Origin: Micrococcus lylae NBRC 15355
GTDB lineage: Bacteria; Actinomycetota; Actinomycetes; Actinomycetales; Micrococcaceae
Assembly: GCF_001570885.1 (NCBI RefSeq)
Contig: NZ_BCSN01000028.1
Coordinates: forward strand, 1-36,193
Direction: 5' to 3'
DNA: 36,193 nt
A model generated the notes under the pieces. The model searched no databases. It saw only the letters and a list, made by a program, of their open reading frames with translations, and was not told where the DNA came from. Shown piece after piece: positions 1-8,277 of this stretch. Positions within the stretch are counted from its first letter, which is position 1. Each line of letters opens with the position of its first letter. The position numbers and the translations under genes are program-made.

Positions 1-1013
1 ACCACCAGATCCGTGAGGACCTGGAGGAGCAGGGCGTCATCTTCCTGGACACGGACACCGGTCTGAAGGAGCACCCGGAGATCTTCGAGGAGTTCTTCGG
101 CTCCGTGATCCCGGTGGGCGACAACAAGTTCGCCTCCCTGAACACCGCCGTGTGGTCCGGCGGCTCCTTCGTGTACGTCCCCAAGGGCGTCCACGTGGAG
201 ATCCCGCTGCAGGCCTACTTCCGCATCAACACGGAGAACATGGGCCAGTTCGAGCGCACCCTGATCATCGCGGACGAGGACTCGTACGTGCACTACATCG
301 AGGGCTGCACCGCGCCGATCTACAACTCCGACTCGCTGCACTCGGCGGTCGTGGAGATCGTGGTGAAGAAGAACGCCCGCGTCCGCTACACCACCATCCA
401 GAACTGGTCCACCAACGTGTACAACCTGGTGACCAAGCGTGCCGTCGTCGAGGCCGGCGGCACCATGGAGTGGATCGACGGCAACATCGGCTCCAAGGTG
501 ACCATGAAGTATCCGGCCGTGTACCTCACGGGCGAGCACGCCACCGGCGAGACCCTCTCGGTCGCCTTCGCCGGCAAGGACCAGCACCAGGACACCGGTT
601 CGAAGATGGTCCACATGGCCCCGCACACCTCCAGCGCCATCGTGTCCAAGTCCGTGGCCCGCAACGGCGGCCGCGCGGCCTACCGTGGCCTCGTCCAGGT
701 CAACGAGGGGGCGACGAGCTCCGCCAACTCGGTGGTCTGCGACGCCCTGCTGGTGGACACGATCTCCCGCTCGGACACGTACCCGTACATCGACATCCGC
801 GAGGACGACGTGACCCTCGGCCACGAGGCCACCGTCTCCCGCGTCTCCGAGGAGCAGCTCTTCTACCTGATGAGCCGCGGCCTCTCCGAGGACGAGGCCA
901 TGGCGATGATCGTGCGCGGCTTCATCGAGCCGATCGCGCGCGAACTGCCCATGGAGTACGCCCTCGAGCTGAACAAGCTGATCGAGCTGCAGATGGAAGG
1001 ATCGGTGGGCTGA
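1..1013 (+). CDS. sufB: SufB, Fe-S cluster scaffold subunit (5' end outside the window)
   Basis: SufB is the main scaffold of the SufBCD complex, which builds Fe-S clusters in the cytoplasm and passes them to apoproteins. The frame is open from base 3 to the TGA at 1011-1013, so about 336 C-terminal residues are visible and the true start lies upstream. Typical SufB segments can be read: [18 protein letters not shown] near the left edge, then [14 protein letters not shown], then [17 protein letters not shown], with a C-terminus ending [18 protein letters not shown] at 105 opens an apparent shorter frame but lies inside conserved SufB sequence and is not the start. sufD follows after 3 nt, so the genes are almost certainly cotranscribed and translationally coupled. 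Confidence 0.97.
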   Translation, partial: HQIREDLEEQGVIFLDTDTGLKEHPEIFEEFFGSVIPVGDNKFASLNTAVWSGGSFVYVPKGVHVEIPLQAYFRINTENMGQFERTLIIADEDSYVHYIEGCTAPIYNSDSLHSAVVEIVVKKNARVRYTTIQNWSTNVYNLVTKRAVVEAGGTMEWIDGNIGSKVTMKYPAVYLTGEHATGETLSVAFAGKDQHQDTGSKMVHMAPHTSSAIVSKSVARNGGRAAYRGLVQVNEGATSSANSVVCDALLVDTISRSDTYPYIDIREDDVTLGHEATVSRVSEEQLFYLMSRGLSEDEAMAMIVRGFIEPIARELPMEYALELNKLIELQMEGSVG

Positions 1014-1016
1014 GCC

Positions 1017-2261
1017 ATGACCACGACCGACAACACCACCCTCGGCGCCGAGTCGCCGCTGATCCCGGGCATGGGCGAGGAGGGCGAGAAGCTCACCGTC
1101 ACCCAGGCCACGGCCGCCCCGGCCCGTCGTGCCACCCAGGGTGTGGACTCCCGCGGCTCCCGCCCGGTGTCCCGCGAGCTCTCCGCCTTCCCGGTGCTCA
1201 CCGGCCGCGAGGAGGACTGGCGCTTCACCCCGCTCAAGCGCCTGCAGGGCCTGCACCTGCCGGACGGCGATGAGGGCCGCCTCACCGGTGCCGCCCCGTC
1301 CGTGACCGTCTCCGAGCTGGAGGGCGTCCGCGTGGAGACCGTCTCCCGCGACGACTCCCGTCTGGGCACCGTCCACACCCCGGAGGACCGGGTCTCCGCC
1401 GCCGCGTGGAACTCGTTCTCCGAGGCCACCGTCGTGACCGTCTCCGGCGAAGTCTCCGCCCCGGTGCGCATCGACGTGGTCGGCACCGGCACCGAGGCCG
1501 CCGCCTCCCACCTGAAGGTGGTCGTGGAGGCGAACTGCCGTGCCGACGTGGTGATCACCCACAAGGGCTCCGCCGTGCTGGCCCAGAACGTCGAGTTCGA
1601 GCTGGCCCGCGATGCGGCACTGAACGTCACCTCCATCCAGGCCTGGGACGCCGGCTCCGTGCACGTGTCCTCCCAGCAGGCCTCGGTGGACACCGGCGCG
1701 CACTTCAAGCACGTCGCGGTGACCTACGGCGGCGACCTGGTGCGCCTGACCCCGACCGCCCGTTTCGCCGACGAGCGCGGCGAGGCCGAGCTCTACGGCC
1801 TCTACTACGCGGACGCCGGCCAGCACCTCGAGCAGCGTCTGTTCGTGGACCACAACCGTCCGAACTGCGTCTCCAACGTGCTCTACAAGGGAGCGCTGCA
1901 GGGCCAGGACGCCCACACCGTGTGGGTCGGCGACGTGCTGATCCGAGCCGAGGCCGAGGGCACGGACACCTATGAGAAGAACCAGAACCTGCTGCTGACC
2001 GACGGCGCCCGCGCCGACTCGGTGCCGAACCTGGAGATCGAGACCGGCGTCATCGAGGGCGCCGGCCACGCCTCTGCCACCGGCCGCTTCGACGAGACGC
2101 AGCTGTTCTACCTCATGGCCCGCGGCATCGGCGAGGACGAGGCCCGCAAGCTCATCGTGCGCGGCTTCCTGAACGAGATCATCCAGAAGGTCGGCGTGGC
2201 AGACGTGGAGCAGGAGCTCACGGACGTCATGGAGGCCGAGCTCAAGATCGCCTCGCTCTGA
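1017..2261 (+). CDS. sufD: SufD, Fe-S cluster assembly protein
   Basis: SufD is the SufB paralogue that pairs with it in the SufBC2D complex and is needed for iron entry. The 414-residue protein has the usual length. It shows the shared SufB/SufD beta-helix core (about residues 140-330) and the conserved C-terminal block with RFDETQLFYLMARGIGEDEA and RKLIVRGFLNEI, which parallels the SufB block [20 protein letters not shown]. The N-terminal segment contains REEDWRFTPLKRL, a usual SufD signature. The ATG lies 3 nt after the sufB stop. A 49-nt gap separates it from sufC, which has its own upstream region, so sufC may be translated independently at a higher level. Confidence 0.95.
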   Translation: MTTTDNTTLGAESPLIPGMGEEGEKLTVTQATAAPARRATQGVDSRGSRPVSRELSAFPVLTGREEDWRFTPLKRLQGLHLPDGDEGRLTGAAPSVTVSELEGVRVETVSRDDSRLGTVHTPEDRVSAAAWNSFSEATVVTVSGEVSAPVRIDVVGTGTEAAASHLKVVVEANCRADVVITHKGSAVLAQNVEFELARDAALNVTSIQAWDAGSVHVSSQQASVDTGAHFKHVAVTYGGDLVRLTPTARFADERGEAELYGLYYADAGQHLEQRLFVDHNRPNCVSNVLYKGALQGQDAHTVWVGDVLIRAEAEGTDTYEKNQNLLLTDGARADSVPNLEIETGVIEGAGHASATGRFDETQLFYLMARGIGEDEARKLIVRGFLNEIIQKVGVADVEQELTDVMEAELKIASL

Positions 2262-2310
2262 GGCAGCCCTCCCCACCACACACTTTCTTCAGAATCAGGA
2301 GTACACACAC

Positions 2311-3078
2311 ATGGCAACCCTGGAGATCAAGGACCTCCACGTCCAGATCGAGACCGAGAACGGCCCCAAGGAGATCCTCAAGGGCCTGACCCTCACCCTG
2401 AGCACCGGCGAGACCCACGCCATCATGGGCCCGAACGGTTCGGGCAAGTCCACCCTCGCCGCCACCATCGCCGGCCACCCGCGCTACGAGGTCACCTCGG
2501 GCTCCATCACGCTGGACGGCGAGGACGTCCTGGAGATGGAGGTCGACGAGCGCGCCCAGGCCGGCCTGTTCCTGGCCATGCAGTACCCGGTCGAGATCCC
2601 GGGCGTCACCATGACGAACTTCCTGCGCACCGCCAAGACCGCCCTGGACGGCGAGGCCCCGTCGCTGCGCCACTGGACCAAGGACGTCAAGGGTGCCTTC
2701 GAGGCCCTGCAGATCGACCCGGCCTTCATGAACCGCAACGTGAACGAGGGCTTCTCCGGCGGTGAGAAGAAGCGCGCCGAGATCCTGCAGCTCGAGCTGT
2801 TCAAGCCGAAGTTCGCCGTCCTCGACGAGACCGACTCCGGCCTCGACGTGGACGCCCTGCGCATCGTGTCCGAGGGCGTGAACCGCGCCCAGGCGGCGAA
2901 CGAGATGGGCACCCTGCTCATCACCCACTACACCCGCATCCTCAACTACATCAAGCCGGACCACGTGCACGTGATGGTCGACGGCCGTGTGGTGGAGTCG
3001 GGCGGCCCGGAGCTCGCCGACCAGCTCGAGGCCGAGGGCTACGCCCGCTTCGAGCAGGCCGTGGCCGCGGGGGCCTGA
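2311..3078 (+). CDS. sufC: SufC, ABC-type ATPase of the SufBCD complex
   Basis: SufC hydrolyses ATP to drive the conformational change in SufB-SufD during cluster assembly; it is not a transporter. The 255-residue protein has a Walker A GPNGSGKST at residues 40-48, the signature FSGGEKKRAEILQ, a Walker B AVLDETDSGLDVDAL and the H-loop ITHYTR. The Asp-Glu-Thr-Asp-Ser-Gly-Leu-Asp string is characteristic of SufC rather than of importer ATPases. Its stop is separated by a single base from the ATG of the following sufT, so those two are coupled. Confidence 0.97.
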   Translation: MATLEIKDLHVQIETENGPKEILKGLTLTLSTGETHAIMGPNGSGKSTLAATIAGHPRYEVTSGSITLDGEDVLEMEVDERAQAGLFLAMQYPVEIPGVTMTNFLRTAKTALDGEAPSLRHWTKDVKGAFEALQIDPAFMNRNVNEGFSGGEKKRAEILQLELFKPKFAVLDETDSGLDVDALRIVSEGVNRAQAANEMGTLLITHYTRILNYIKPDHVHVMVDGRVVESGGPELADQLEAEGYARFEQAVAAGA

Positions 3079-3079
3079 C

Positions 3080-3400
3080 ATGACTGCTGACCGTACTCCC
3101 GTCGAGGACGTGCGCGAGGCGATCAAGGACGTCATCGACCCGGAGCTGGGCGTGAACGTGGTGGACCTCGGTCTGCTGTACGGCCTCCACTATGCGGACG
3201 ACGGCGCCCTGATCGTGGACATGACACTGACCACCGCGGCGTGCCCGCTCACCGACGAGATCGAGGACCAGGTCTCCCGGGCGATCGGCACGATGGTGGA
3301 CGAGTGGCGCCTGAACTGGGTCTGGATGCCGCCGTGGGGTCCGGAGCGGATCACCGAGGACGGCAAGGACCAGATGCGCGCCCTGGGCTTCAACATCTGA
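3080..3400 (+). CDS. sufT: SufT-like MIP18/DUF59 Fe-S maturation factor
   Basis: Proteins of this family help deliver Fe-S clusters to target enzymes. The 106-residue product has the MIP18/DUF59 core: DPELGVNVVDLGLLYGL near residues 17-33 and the conserved Cys in TTAACPLT. The frame is open upstream to 2987, but the ATG at 3080 lies 1 nt after the sufC stop and gives the usual family length of about 100-110 residues, so I prefer it. In mycobacteria this gene closes the suf operon after sufS and sufU (family knowledge); here it follows sufC directly. A strong hairpin terminator begins 18 nt after its stop. Confidence 0.92.
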   Translation: MTADRTPVEDVREAIKDVIDPELGVNVVDLGLLYGLHYADDGALIVDMTLTTAACPLTDEIEDQVSRAIGTMVDEWRLNWVWMPPWGPERITEDGKDQMRALGFNI

Positions 3401-3417
3401 GTGACCGCGTCACGACG

Positions 3418-3454
3418 ACGGCCCCTCGCCTTCCAGCCGAAGGCGAGGGGCCGT
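3418..3454 (+). terminator. Hairpin terminator after the suf operon
   Basis: A perfect 15-bp stem (3418-3432 with 3440-3454) encloses a 7-nt loop. The tail is CTCGTCGTCG, not a T-tract. It lies between the plus-strand sufT and the minus-strand metallopeptidase, so it may serve both directions. Confidence 0.85.
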
Positions 3455-3540
3455 CTCGTCGTCGGGCGGGCACAGCGACCTCGGTCCCGTCCCGGCGGCA
3501 GGTGTCGGGCCGTCGTCGTCCGGGGCCCGTCAGGGCCGGC

Positions 3541-4524
3541 TCAGAGCTGGTCTGCCGGGATGGAGAGGGTGTCGCACTGGTTGATGTCCGGGTTCGACCG
3601 GCCGGACTCGTAGCCGCGCATGAACCAGCGCTGGCGCTGCTCCGAGGTGCCGTGGGTGAAGGCCTCGGGGCGGACCTGGCCGGTGGAGGCCTGCTGGATG
3701 CGGTCGTCGCCGACGCTGGCGGCGGCGTCCAGGGCCTGGCGCAGCTGCTCGTCGGAGATCGGCTTCAGGAAGGTCTCGCCGGACTCCGGGTCCACGGTGT
3801 GCGCGGCGGAGCCGGCCCACATGCCGGCCATGCAGTCGGCCTGCAGCTCGACGCGCACGATGCCCGAGTCCGGGCCGGTGCGGCCGTCCTGGGAGTAGCG
3901 CAGCCAGCCGATGACCTGCTGGATGTGGTGGGCGTACTCGTGGGCCACGATGTACTGCTCGGCCAGCGGGCCGCCCTCGGCGCCGAAGTCGGTCTGCAGG
4001 GTGGAGAAGAAGTCGGTGTCGAAGTACATCGACTCGTCGCCGGGGCAGTAGAACGGGCCCATCGCGGAGGAGGCGGAGCCGCACGCGGTGTTCACGCCTC
4101 CGGAGAACAGCTCCACGCCCGGCTCCCGGAAGGAGACGTCGCGGTACTGGGACAGATGCTCCTCCCAGAAGGTGTCCGCGGCGATCGTGGTGGCCAGGAC
4201 ACGGCAGTCGGAGCGCTCGTTGGCGTCCGCGCCGGTGCGGCACGAGTCGATCTGCTGCCCCGGGCCGGAGTTCTGGCTCTCGCCGATCTCGCGCTGCTGG
4301 TAGGAGCCGCCGCCGATGGTGCCGTCCGGGTTGATGCCGACCTGCTGGGCGAATCCGGGGGCGATGAAGTAGATCAGCACGGCGAGCAGGCCCGCGCCGC
4401 CGCCGAGGGCGATGCCCCGGCCGCCGACCCGTCCGCCGCCGAGGACCGCGCCCCGGCCGCCGGAACGTCCACGGCTGTCCCGGGCGCGTCCCGGGTCCAG
4501 CTGGACATTGTCGTTGAAGCTCAT
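3541..4524 (-). CDS. Neutral zinc metallopeptidase, YpfJ/KPN_02809 family
   Basis: The 327-residue protein has an Arg/Gly-rich N-terminal stretch (about residues 12-40), one hydrophobic segment (about 38-58, ending in YFIAPGFAQQ) and a large C-terminal domain, presumably outside the membrane. The zinc site is visible as HEYAHHIQ (HExxH), followed downstream by ELQADCMAGMWA, whose Glu is the probable third ligand. The family is the putative neutral zinc metallopeptidases (PF04228 type); its substrate is unknown. The ATG is preceded at 6 nt by a TACACT -10 element, so the mRNA is probably leaderless. It is divergent from the ABC-F gene. Confidence 0.9.
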   Translation of the reverse strand: MSFNDNVQLDPGRARDSRGRSGGRGAVLGGGRVGGRGIALGGGAGLLAVLIYFIAPGFAQQVGINPDGTIGGGSYQQREIGESQNSGPGQQIDSCRTGADANERSDCRVLATTIAADTFWEEHLSQYRDVSFREPGVELFSGGVNTACGSASSAMGPFYCPGDESMYFDTDFFSTLQTDFGAEGGPLAEQYIVAHEYAHHIQQVIGWLRYSQDGRTGPDSGIVRVELQADCMAGMWAGSAAHTVDPESGETFLKPISDEQLRQALDAAASVGDDRIQQASTGQVRPEAFTHGTSEQRQRWFMRGYESGRSNPDINQCDTLSIPADQL

Positions 4525-4530
4525 GCGGTG

Positions 4531-4549
4531 AGTGTAGACGCACTAGACT
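4531..4549. promoter_or_regulatory. Back-to-back promoters of metallopeptidase and ABC-F gene
   Basis: On the minus strand TACACT (4536-4531) ends 6 nt before the metallopeptidase ATG. On the plus strand TAGACT (4544-4549) would start transcription near 4556, about 45 nt before the ABC-F ATG. The two -10 hexamers are 7 nt apart, so the polymerase footprints must overlap. This is read from sequence only. Confidence 0.55.
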
Positions 4550-4599
4550 GGCCCGGCCTGTGTCCTGCCCTCCGAGACGAAACGAGTGTCCGAGACCCC

Positions 4600-6198
4600 A
4601 TGCTGACCGTGACTGACCTGGAGCTTCGCGTCGGTGCCCGCCTGCTGATGGACGAGGTCACCTTCCGGGTGGCGAAGGGCGACAAGGTCGGACTGGTCGG
4701 CCGCAACGGCGCGGGCAAGACGACCCTGACGAAGGTGCTCGCCGGCCGTGCCGAGCCCACCGACGGCACCGTGACCCGCTCGGGCCGCATCGGCTACCTG
4801 CCGCAGGACCCCAAGGTCGACGACATGGACCAGTCCGGCCGGGACCGGATCCTCTCCGCCCGCGAGCTGGACCAGACCCTGCGCCGGATGCGCGAGGCCG
4901 AGCAGCAGATGGCCGCCGCCGCAGACGCCGACCGGGACCGCGCCATGGCCCGCTACGCCCGGCTCGAGGCCGAGTTCTCCGCCCGCGGCGGCTACGCGGC
5001 CGAGTCCGAGGCGGCCCGTATCACCTCCAACCTGGGACTGCCGGACCGCGTGCTGGACCAGCCGCTGCACACTCTCTCCGGCGGCCAGCGCCGCCGCGTG
5101 GAACTGGCCCGGATCCTCTTCTCGGACGCGGACACGATGCTGCTGGACGAGCCGACCAACCACCTGGACCACGACTCGATCGTCTGGCTGCGGGACTACC
5201 TGAAGACCTTCGAGGGCGGGCTGCTGATGATCAGCCACGACGTGGAGCTGATGGAGATGACGGTCAACAAGGTGCTCTACCTGGATGCGAACCGTCAGAC
5301 CATGGACGTGTACAACATGACGTGGAAGAACTACCTCGCCCAGCGACAGCAGGACGAGGCGCGCCGCCGCAGGGAGTTCGCGAACGCGGAGAAGAAGGCC
5401 ACCGCGCTGATGGCGCAGGCGGAGAAGATGCGGGCGAAGGCCACCAAGGCCGTGGCCGCCCAGCAGATGATCCGGCGTGCCGAGCGCCTGATGCGCGGTG
5501 TGGAGGGCGAGCGTGCGCAGGACAAGGTGGCGGCCATCCGCTTCCCGACCCCCCAGGCCTGCGGCAAGACCCCGCTCACCGCACAGGCGCTGTCCAAGTC
5601 CTACGGATCGTTGGAGATCTTCACCGGAGTGGACCTGGCCATCGACCGCGGCTCCCGCGTGGTGATCCTCGGCTACAACGGCGCCGGCAAGACGACGCTG
5701 CTGCGTCTGCTGGCCGGGGTGGAGGCACCGGACTCCGGGCGCGTCGTGGAGGGTCACGGGCTCAAGCTGGGCTACTTCGCCCAGGAGCACGACACCCTGG
5801 ACCAGGAGGCGACCGTGCTGGACAACATGCGTCACGCCGCCCCGCAGCTGGGGGACACCCAGGCCCGGACGCTGCTGGGCTCGTTCCTCTTCCAGGGCGA
5901 CGACGTGGACAAGCCAGCCCGTGTGCTCTCCGGCGGCGAGAAGACCCGGCTGGCCCTGGCCACCCTCGTGGCGTCCTCGGCCAACGTGCTGCTCCTGGAC
6001 GAGCCGACGAACAACCTGGATCCGGCCTCCCGCGAGGAGATCCTCAACGCCCTGCGCACCTATGAGGGCGCCATCGTCCTGGTGACCCACGACGAGGGCG
6101 CCGTGGAGGCACTGGACCCCGAGCGGGTCGTGCTGCTGCCGGACGCCGTGGAGGACCTGTGGAACGACGAGTACCGGGACCTCATCACGTTGGCCTGA
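4600..6198 (+). CDS. ABC-F family ATPase (Rv1473-like)
   Basis: This protein has two ABC domains and no membrane segment. Domain 1 has Walker A GRNGAGKTT from residue 34, signature LSGGQRRRVELARIL and Walker B LLDEPTNHLD. Domain 2 has Walker A GYNGAGKTTLL from residue 358, LSGGEKTRLALA and LLLDEPTNNLD. A basic, coiled-coil linker (about residues 240-305) joins them. ABC-F proteins bind the ribosome and act in translation or antibiotic protection. The sequence resembles M. tuberculosis Rv1473, often misnamed a macrolide transporter. The frame is open far upstream, but the ATG at 4600 begins the conserved domain (MLTVTDLELRVGARLL). Length is 532 residues. Confidence 0.93.
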   Translation: MLTVTDLELRVGARLLMDEVTFRVAKGDKVGLVGRNGAGKTTLTKVLAGRAEPTDGTVTRSGRIGYLPQDPKVDDMDQSGRDRILSARELDQTLRRMREAEQQMAAAADADRDRAMARYARLEAEFSARGGYAAESEAARITSNLGLPDRVLDQPLHTLSGGQRRRVELARILFSDADTMLLDEPTNHLDHDSIVWLRDYLKTFEGGLLMISHDVELMEMTVNKVLYLDANRQTMDVYNMTWKNYLAQRQQDEARRRREFANAEKKATALMAQAEKMRAKATKAVAAQQMIRRAERLMRGVEGERAQDKVAAIRFPTPQACGKTPLTAQALSKSYGSLEIFTGVDLAIDRGSRVVILGYNGAGKTTLLRLLAGVEAPDSGRVVEGHGLKLGYFAQEHDTLDQEATVLDNMRHAAPQLGDTQARTLLGSFLFQGDDVDKPARVLSGGEKTRLALATLVASSANVLLLDEPTNNLDPASREEILNALRTYEGAIVLVTHDEGAVEALDPERVVLLPDAVEDLWNDEYRDLITLA

Positions 6199-6227
6199 TC
6201 GGCATCGGGGACGCTCCGGCCTGATCG

Positions 6228-6270
6228 GGCCCGCCGACCGGTGACGCCGGTCGTACCCGGTGGGCGGGCC
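6228..6270. terminator. Hairpin between convergent ABC-F and SURF1 genes
   Basis: Arms 6228-6241 and 6257-6270 pair at 13 of 14 positions around a 15-nt loop. The hairpin fills the gap between two converging stop codons and probably terminates both transcripts. No T-tract is present. Confidence 0.7.
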
Positions 6271-6271
6271 T

Positions 6272-7207
6272 TCAGTCGAAGAGCGCGTCCTCGGCCTCCT
6301 CGTCCGTGATCCGCCCGGAGCGGCGGCGCTTCACGCGCTGCCGGCGCGGGTGGTGCTTGGCGGGGATGACGGCGTCGTCACCGGCCTCGGCGGCGTCCTC
6401 GAGGTCGTCCCTGTCGTTGCGGGCGCGGGTGTAGGCCATGTAGCCCCAGACGCCGAAGCCCATGAGCGCGAACAGGTACCACTGCAGGGCGTAGGACAGG
6501 TGTGGCCCCTCGTCCAGGGTCGGCTGGACCAGCGGCCGGGGTCGCTCGCCCGGGTCGTTGGACTCGGACACCATCTCCCCGTAGGCGCGGTCCGCGACCT
6601 CCAGGCCGGTCACGCGGCCGATCTGCCGCAGGTCGATGGAGGCCACCTGGCCCTCCGGGGCGTCACGGTCCAGGGTGGGCTCGCCGGGGCGCAGCCGCAC
6701 CTCGATCTCCTGCTGTCCCTCGGCGGGCGCGGGGATGCTGTCCGGGCGGCCGGGGGAGTTGCCGATCGGCAGCCAGCCGCGGTCCACCACGACGACGGCC
6801 CCCTCCTCGGTCTTGAACGGCACCAGCACCTCGTAGCCGGGGCGGCCGGCCCGTGGCCGGTTCCGGACCACGAGGGTGTCCTCGACGAGGTACTCGCCGG
6901 AGAGGGTGACCGGGGTCCACTCGTCGTCGGCCTGGAAGTCGGCCACAGGGGCGTCGGCGAAGGGGACCGGGGCGTCGTCGTAGTTCTCCAGCACCCGGTT
7001 GATCTGGTTCATCACCTGGATGCGGCGGTCGATCTGCCACTGCGCCAGGTGGTGGCAGGCGAAGGCGAAGAGGATGCATACCACGAACCCGAAGATCCAC
7101 GGGGCGGTCAGCAGGAAGCGGAAGTCCAGCTTGGTGCGCTGCTGCGCGCCGTACTGCGGCGCGTCGGGGCTCTGGCGGTGCGCCGCGCCGGTGCCGGGGG
7201 CGGTCAC
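6272..7207 (-). CDS. SURF1 family cytochrome oxidase assembly protein
   Basis: SURF1 proteins assist assembly of haem-copper cytochrome c oxidase in the membrane. The 311-residue product has the family layout: an N-terminal membrane segment (about residues 32-52, FLLTAPWIFGFVVCILFAFA) followed by WQIDRR, an extracytoplasmic domain with VDRGWLP, and a second membrane segment near residues 240-258 (YALQWYLFALMGFGVWGY). The C-terminus is highly basic, then acidic. The start is GTG at 7207, inside a 4-nt GTGA overlap with the stop of the preceding gene, so translation is coupled. Confidence 0.92.
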   Translation of the reverse strand: MTAPGTGAAHRQSPDAPQYGAQQRTKLDFRFLLTAPWIFGFVVCILFAFACHHLAQWQIDRRIQVMNQINRVLENYDDAPVPFADAPVADFQADDEWTPVTLSGEYLVEDTLVVRNRPRAGRPGYEVLVPFKTEEGAVVVVDRGWLPIGNSPGRPDSIPAPAEGQQEIEVRLRPGEPTLDRDAPEGQVASIDLRQIGRVTGLEVADRAYGEMVSESNDPGERPRPLVQPTLDEGPHLSYALQWYLFALMGFGVWGYMAYTRARNDRDDLEDAAEAGDDAVIPAKHHPRRQRVKRRRSGRITDEEAEDALFD

Positions 7208-7641
7208 TCAGCGTCCCCTCCTCGGGTGCTCGGGGTCCGGTCCGCGGTGCTCGCGCGCCCCGCCGCAGCGTCGGCGGGGCAGTCCAGGCCGGGCAGCTCG
7301 GCCACGTCCACGGTCTCGCGCAGGAAGCCGCGGTCGGACAGGAAGGCGGTCAGGTGCTCGCGGTGGACGGGGCAAGCCAGCCACGTCTTGCGCCGCTCGG
7401 GCGTGTGGATGCGCGGGTTGTTCCAGCGCAGGCCGAACGCGGCCTCCGCGGAGCAGCCGCGGGCGGAGCAGGGCAGCGGGGCGCCGTCGGCGCCGTCAGC
7501 GGAGCCGGCCGCGCCGGCGTCCCGGCCACGGGAGGAGGAGCCGGGGGCACCCGGGTGCGCGGCCGTCGTCGTGTCCCGGGCGGCCTCGTCCGGGGAGGAC
7601 CCGGACATGAGCGAGCCCAGCAGATCGAAGCCGCCGGTCAT
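7204..7641 (-). CDS. Small Cys-rich actinobacterial protein (possible zinc ribbon)
   Basis: The product is 145 residues. The first ~55 residues are low-complexity and rich in Gly, Ala, Ser and Asp. The conserved core begins at PCSARGCSAEAAFGLRWNNP and continues RIHTPERRKTWLACPVHREHLTAFLSDRGFLRE. The Cys-x4-Cys pair and the later Cys-Pro-Val-His could bind a metal. This family is common next to SURF1 in Actinobacteria and has sometimes been labelled acetone carboxylase, without support that I can see. The ATG overlaps the stop of the DUF3099 gene by 4 nt, and its stop overlaps the SURF1 start by 4 nt. The position suggests a link to oxidase assembly; this is inference. Confidence 0.8.
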   Translation of the reverse strand: MTGGFDLLGSLMSGSSPDEAARDTTTAAHPGAPGSSSRGRDAGAAGSADGADGAPLPCSARGCSAEAAFGLRWNNPRIHTPERRKTWLACPVHREHLTAFLSDRGFLRETVDVAELPGLDCPADAAAGRASTADRTPSTRGGDAE

Positions 7642-8069
7642 GCCGCCGGGCCCTTCGTCTGGGCGGAGTCCTCCGGACGGTGCCAGGAGCCGGCGGGCAG
7701 GGCGGGGGTGTCTTCGACGACCTCGCCGACCACCACGTCCTGAGCCGTACTCGGCGCGGTGGGCTCGGACGGCTCGGCGGCGAGGGCGGTCGCCTGCGTG
7801 GCCGGAGCCTGCATGGTGCCGGGGGAGTAGGGCCGGGCGTTGTTGCTGCCCACCACGGCCACGTAGGGCAGGACGGCGGCGGCTGCGAACAGCACGATCT
7901 GCAGCCAGCCGTCGGCGAAGAAGGCGCCGATGAAGCAGCCGGTGCGGATGATCATCTGGATCAGGTACTTCCGCATGCGCTGCTCCCGGTCCGCGGAGCT
8001 GGCCTGCGGCGCGGTGGTGACGGACTGGATCGCGGCGGGACCGCAGGCCTCGGCAGCGGACGCAGCCAT
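7638..8069 (-). CDS. DUF3099-type membrane protein
   Basis: The 143-residue protein has a core of about residues 30-75: REQRMRKYLIQMIIRTGCF, then two adjacent hydrophobic segments (CFIGAFFADGWLQ and IVLFAAAAVLPYVAVV), then NNARPYSPG. This matches the DUF3099 pattern, a small two-helix membrane protein of unknown role. The C-terminal 60 residues are Ala/Pro/Glu rich. The ATG at 8069 is preceded by a GAGGGAGG ribosome-binding site; the frame is open further upstream but without family similarity. It heads a three-gene set ending in SURF1. Confidence 0.8.
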   Translation of the reverse strand: MAASAAEACGPAAIQSVTTAPQASSADREQRMRKYLIQMIIRTGCFIGAFFADGWLQIVLFAAAAVLPYVAVVGSNNARPYSPGTMQAPATQATALAAEPSEPTAPSTAQDVVVGEVVEDTPALPAGSWHRPEDSAQTKGPAA

Positions 8070-8120
8070 GACAGCCTCCCTCAGGTCGGTGCAGACGAAT
8101 CGGGCTCGGACAGGCGTCCA

Positions 8121-8148
8121 TTGTCTCACGCCGGGCGCCACGTAGAGT
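8121..8148 (+). promoter_or_regulatory. Probable fabG promoter
   Basis: TTGTCT (8121-8126) and TAGAGT (8143-8148) are separated by 16 nt, a good match to a housekeeping sigma promoter. Transcription would begin near 8155, leaving a leader of about 120 nt before fabG, in contrast to the leaderless genes nearby. Confidence 0.55.
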
Positions 8149-8277
8149 GGACCCGTACGTCTGCGTGACGGACGCCTCCGCACGGCCCCGGGCCGTCCGG
8201 CGCCCGCCGCGCAGTGAACGACGACGTCACCGAACGTGCCGGTCACGGGCCGGCCCAGGATGCAGGAGGACCCGAGC

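Noticed and set aside
2987-3079. Earlier start for sufT inside sufC
   Set aside because: The added residues are a shifted reading of the sufC 3' end; ATG 3080 fits family length and spacing.
3241-4599. Upstream in-frame extension of the ABC-F gene
   Set aside because: It lies opposite the metallopeptidase gene and shows no similarity; the ABC domain begins at the ATG at 4600.
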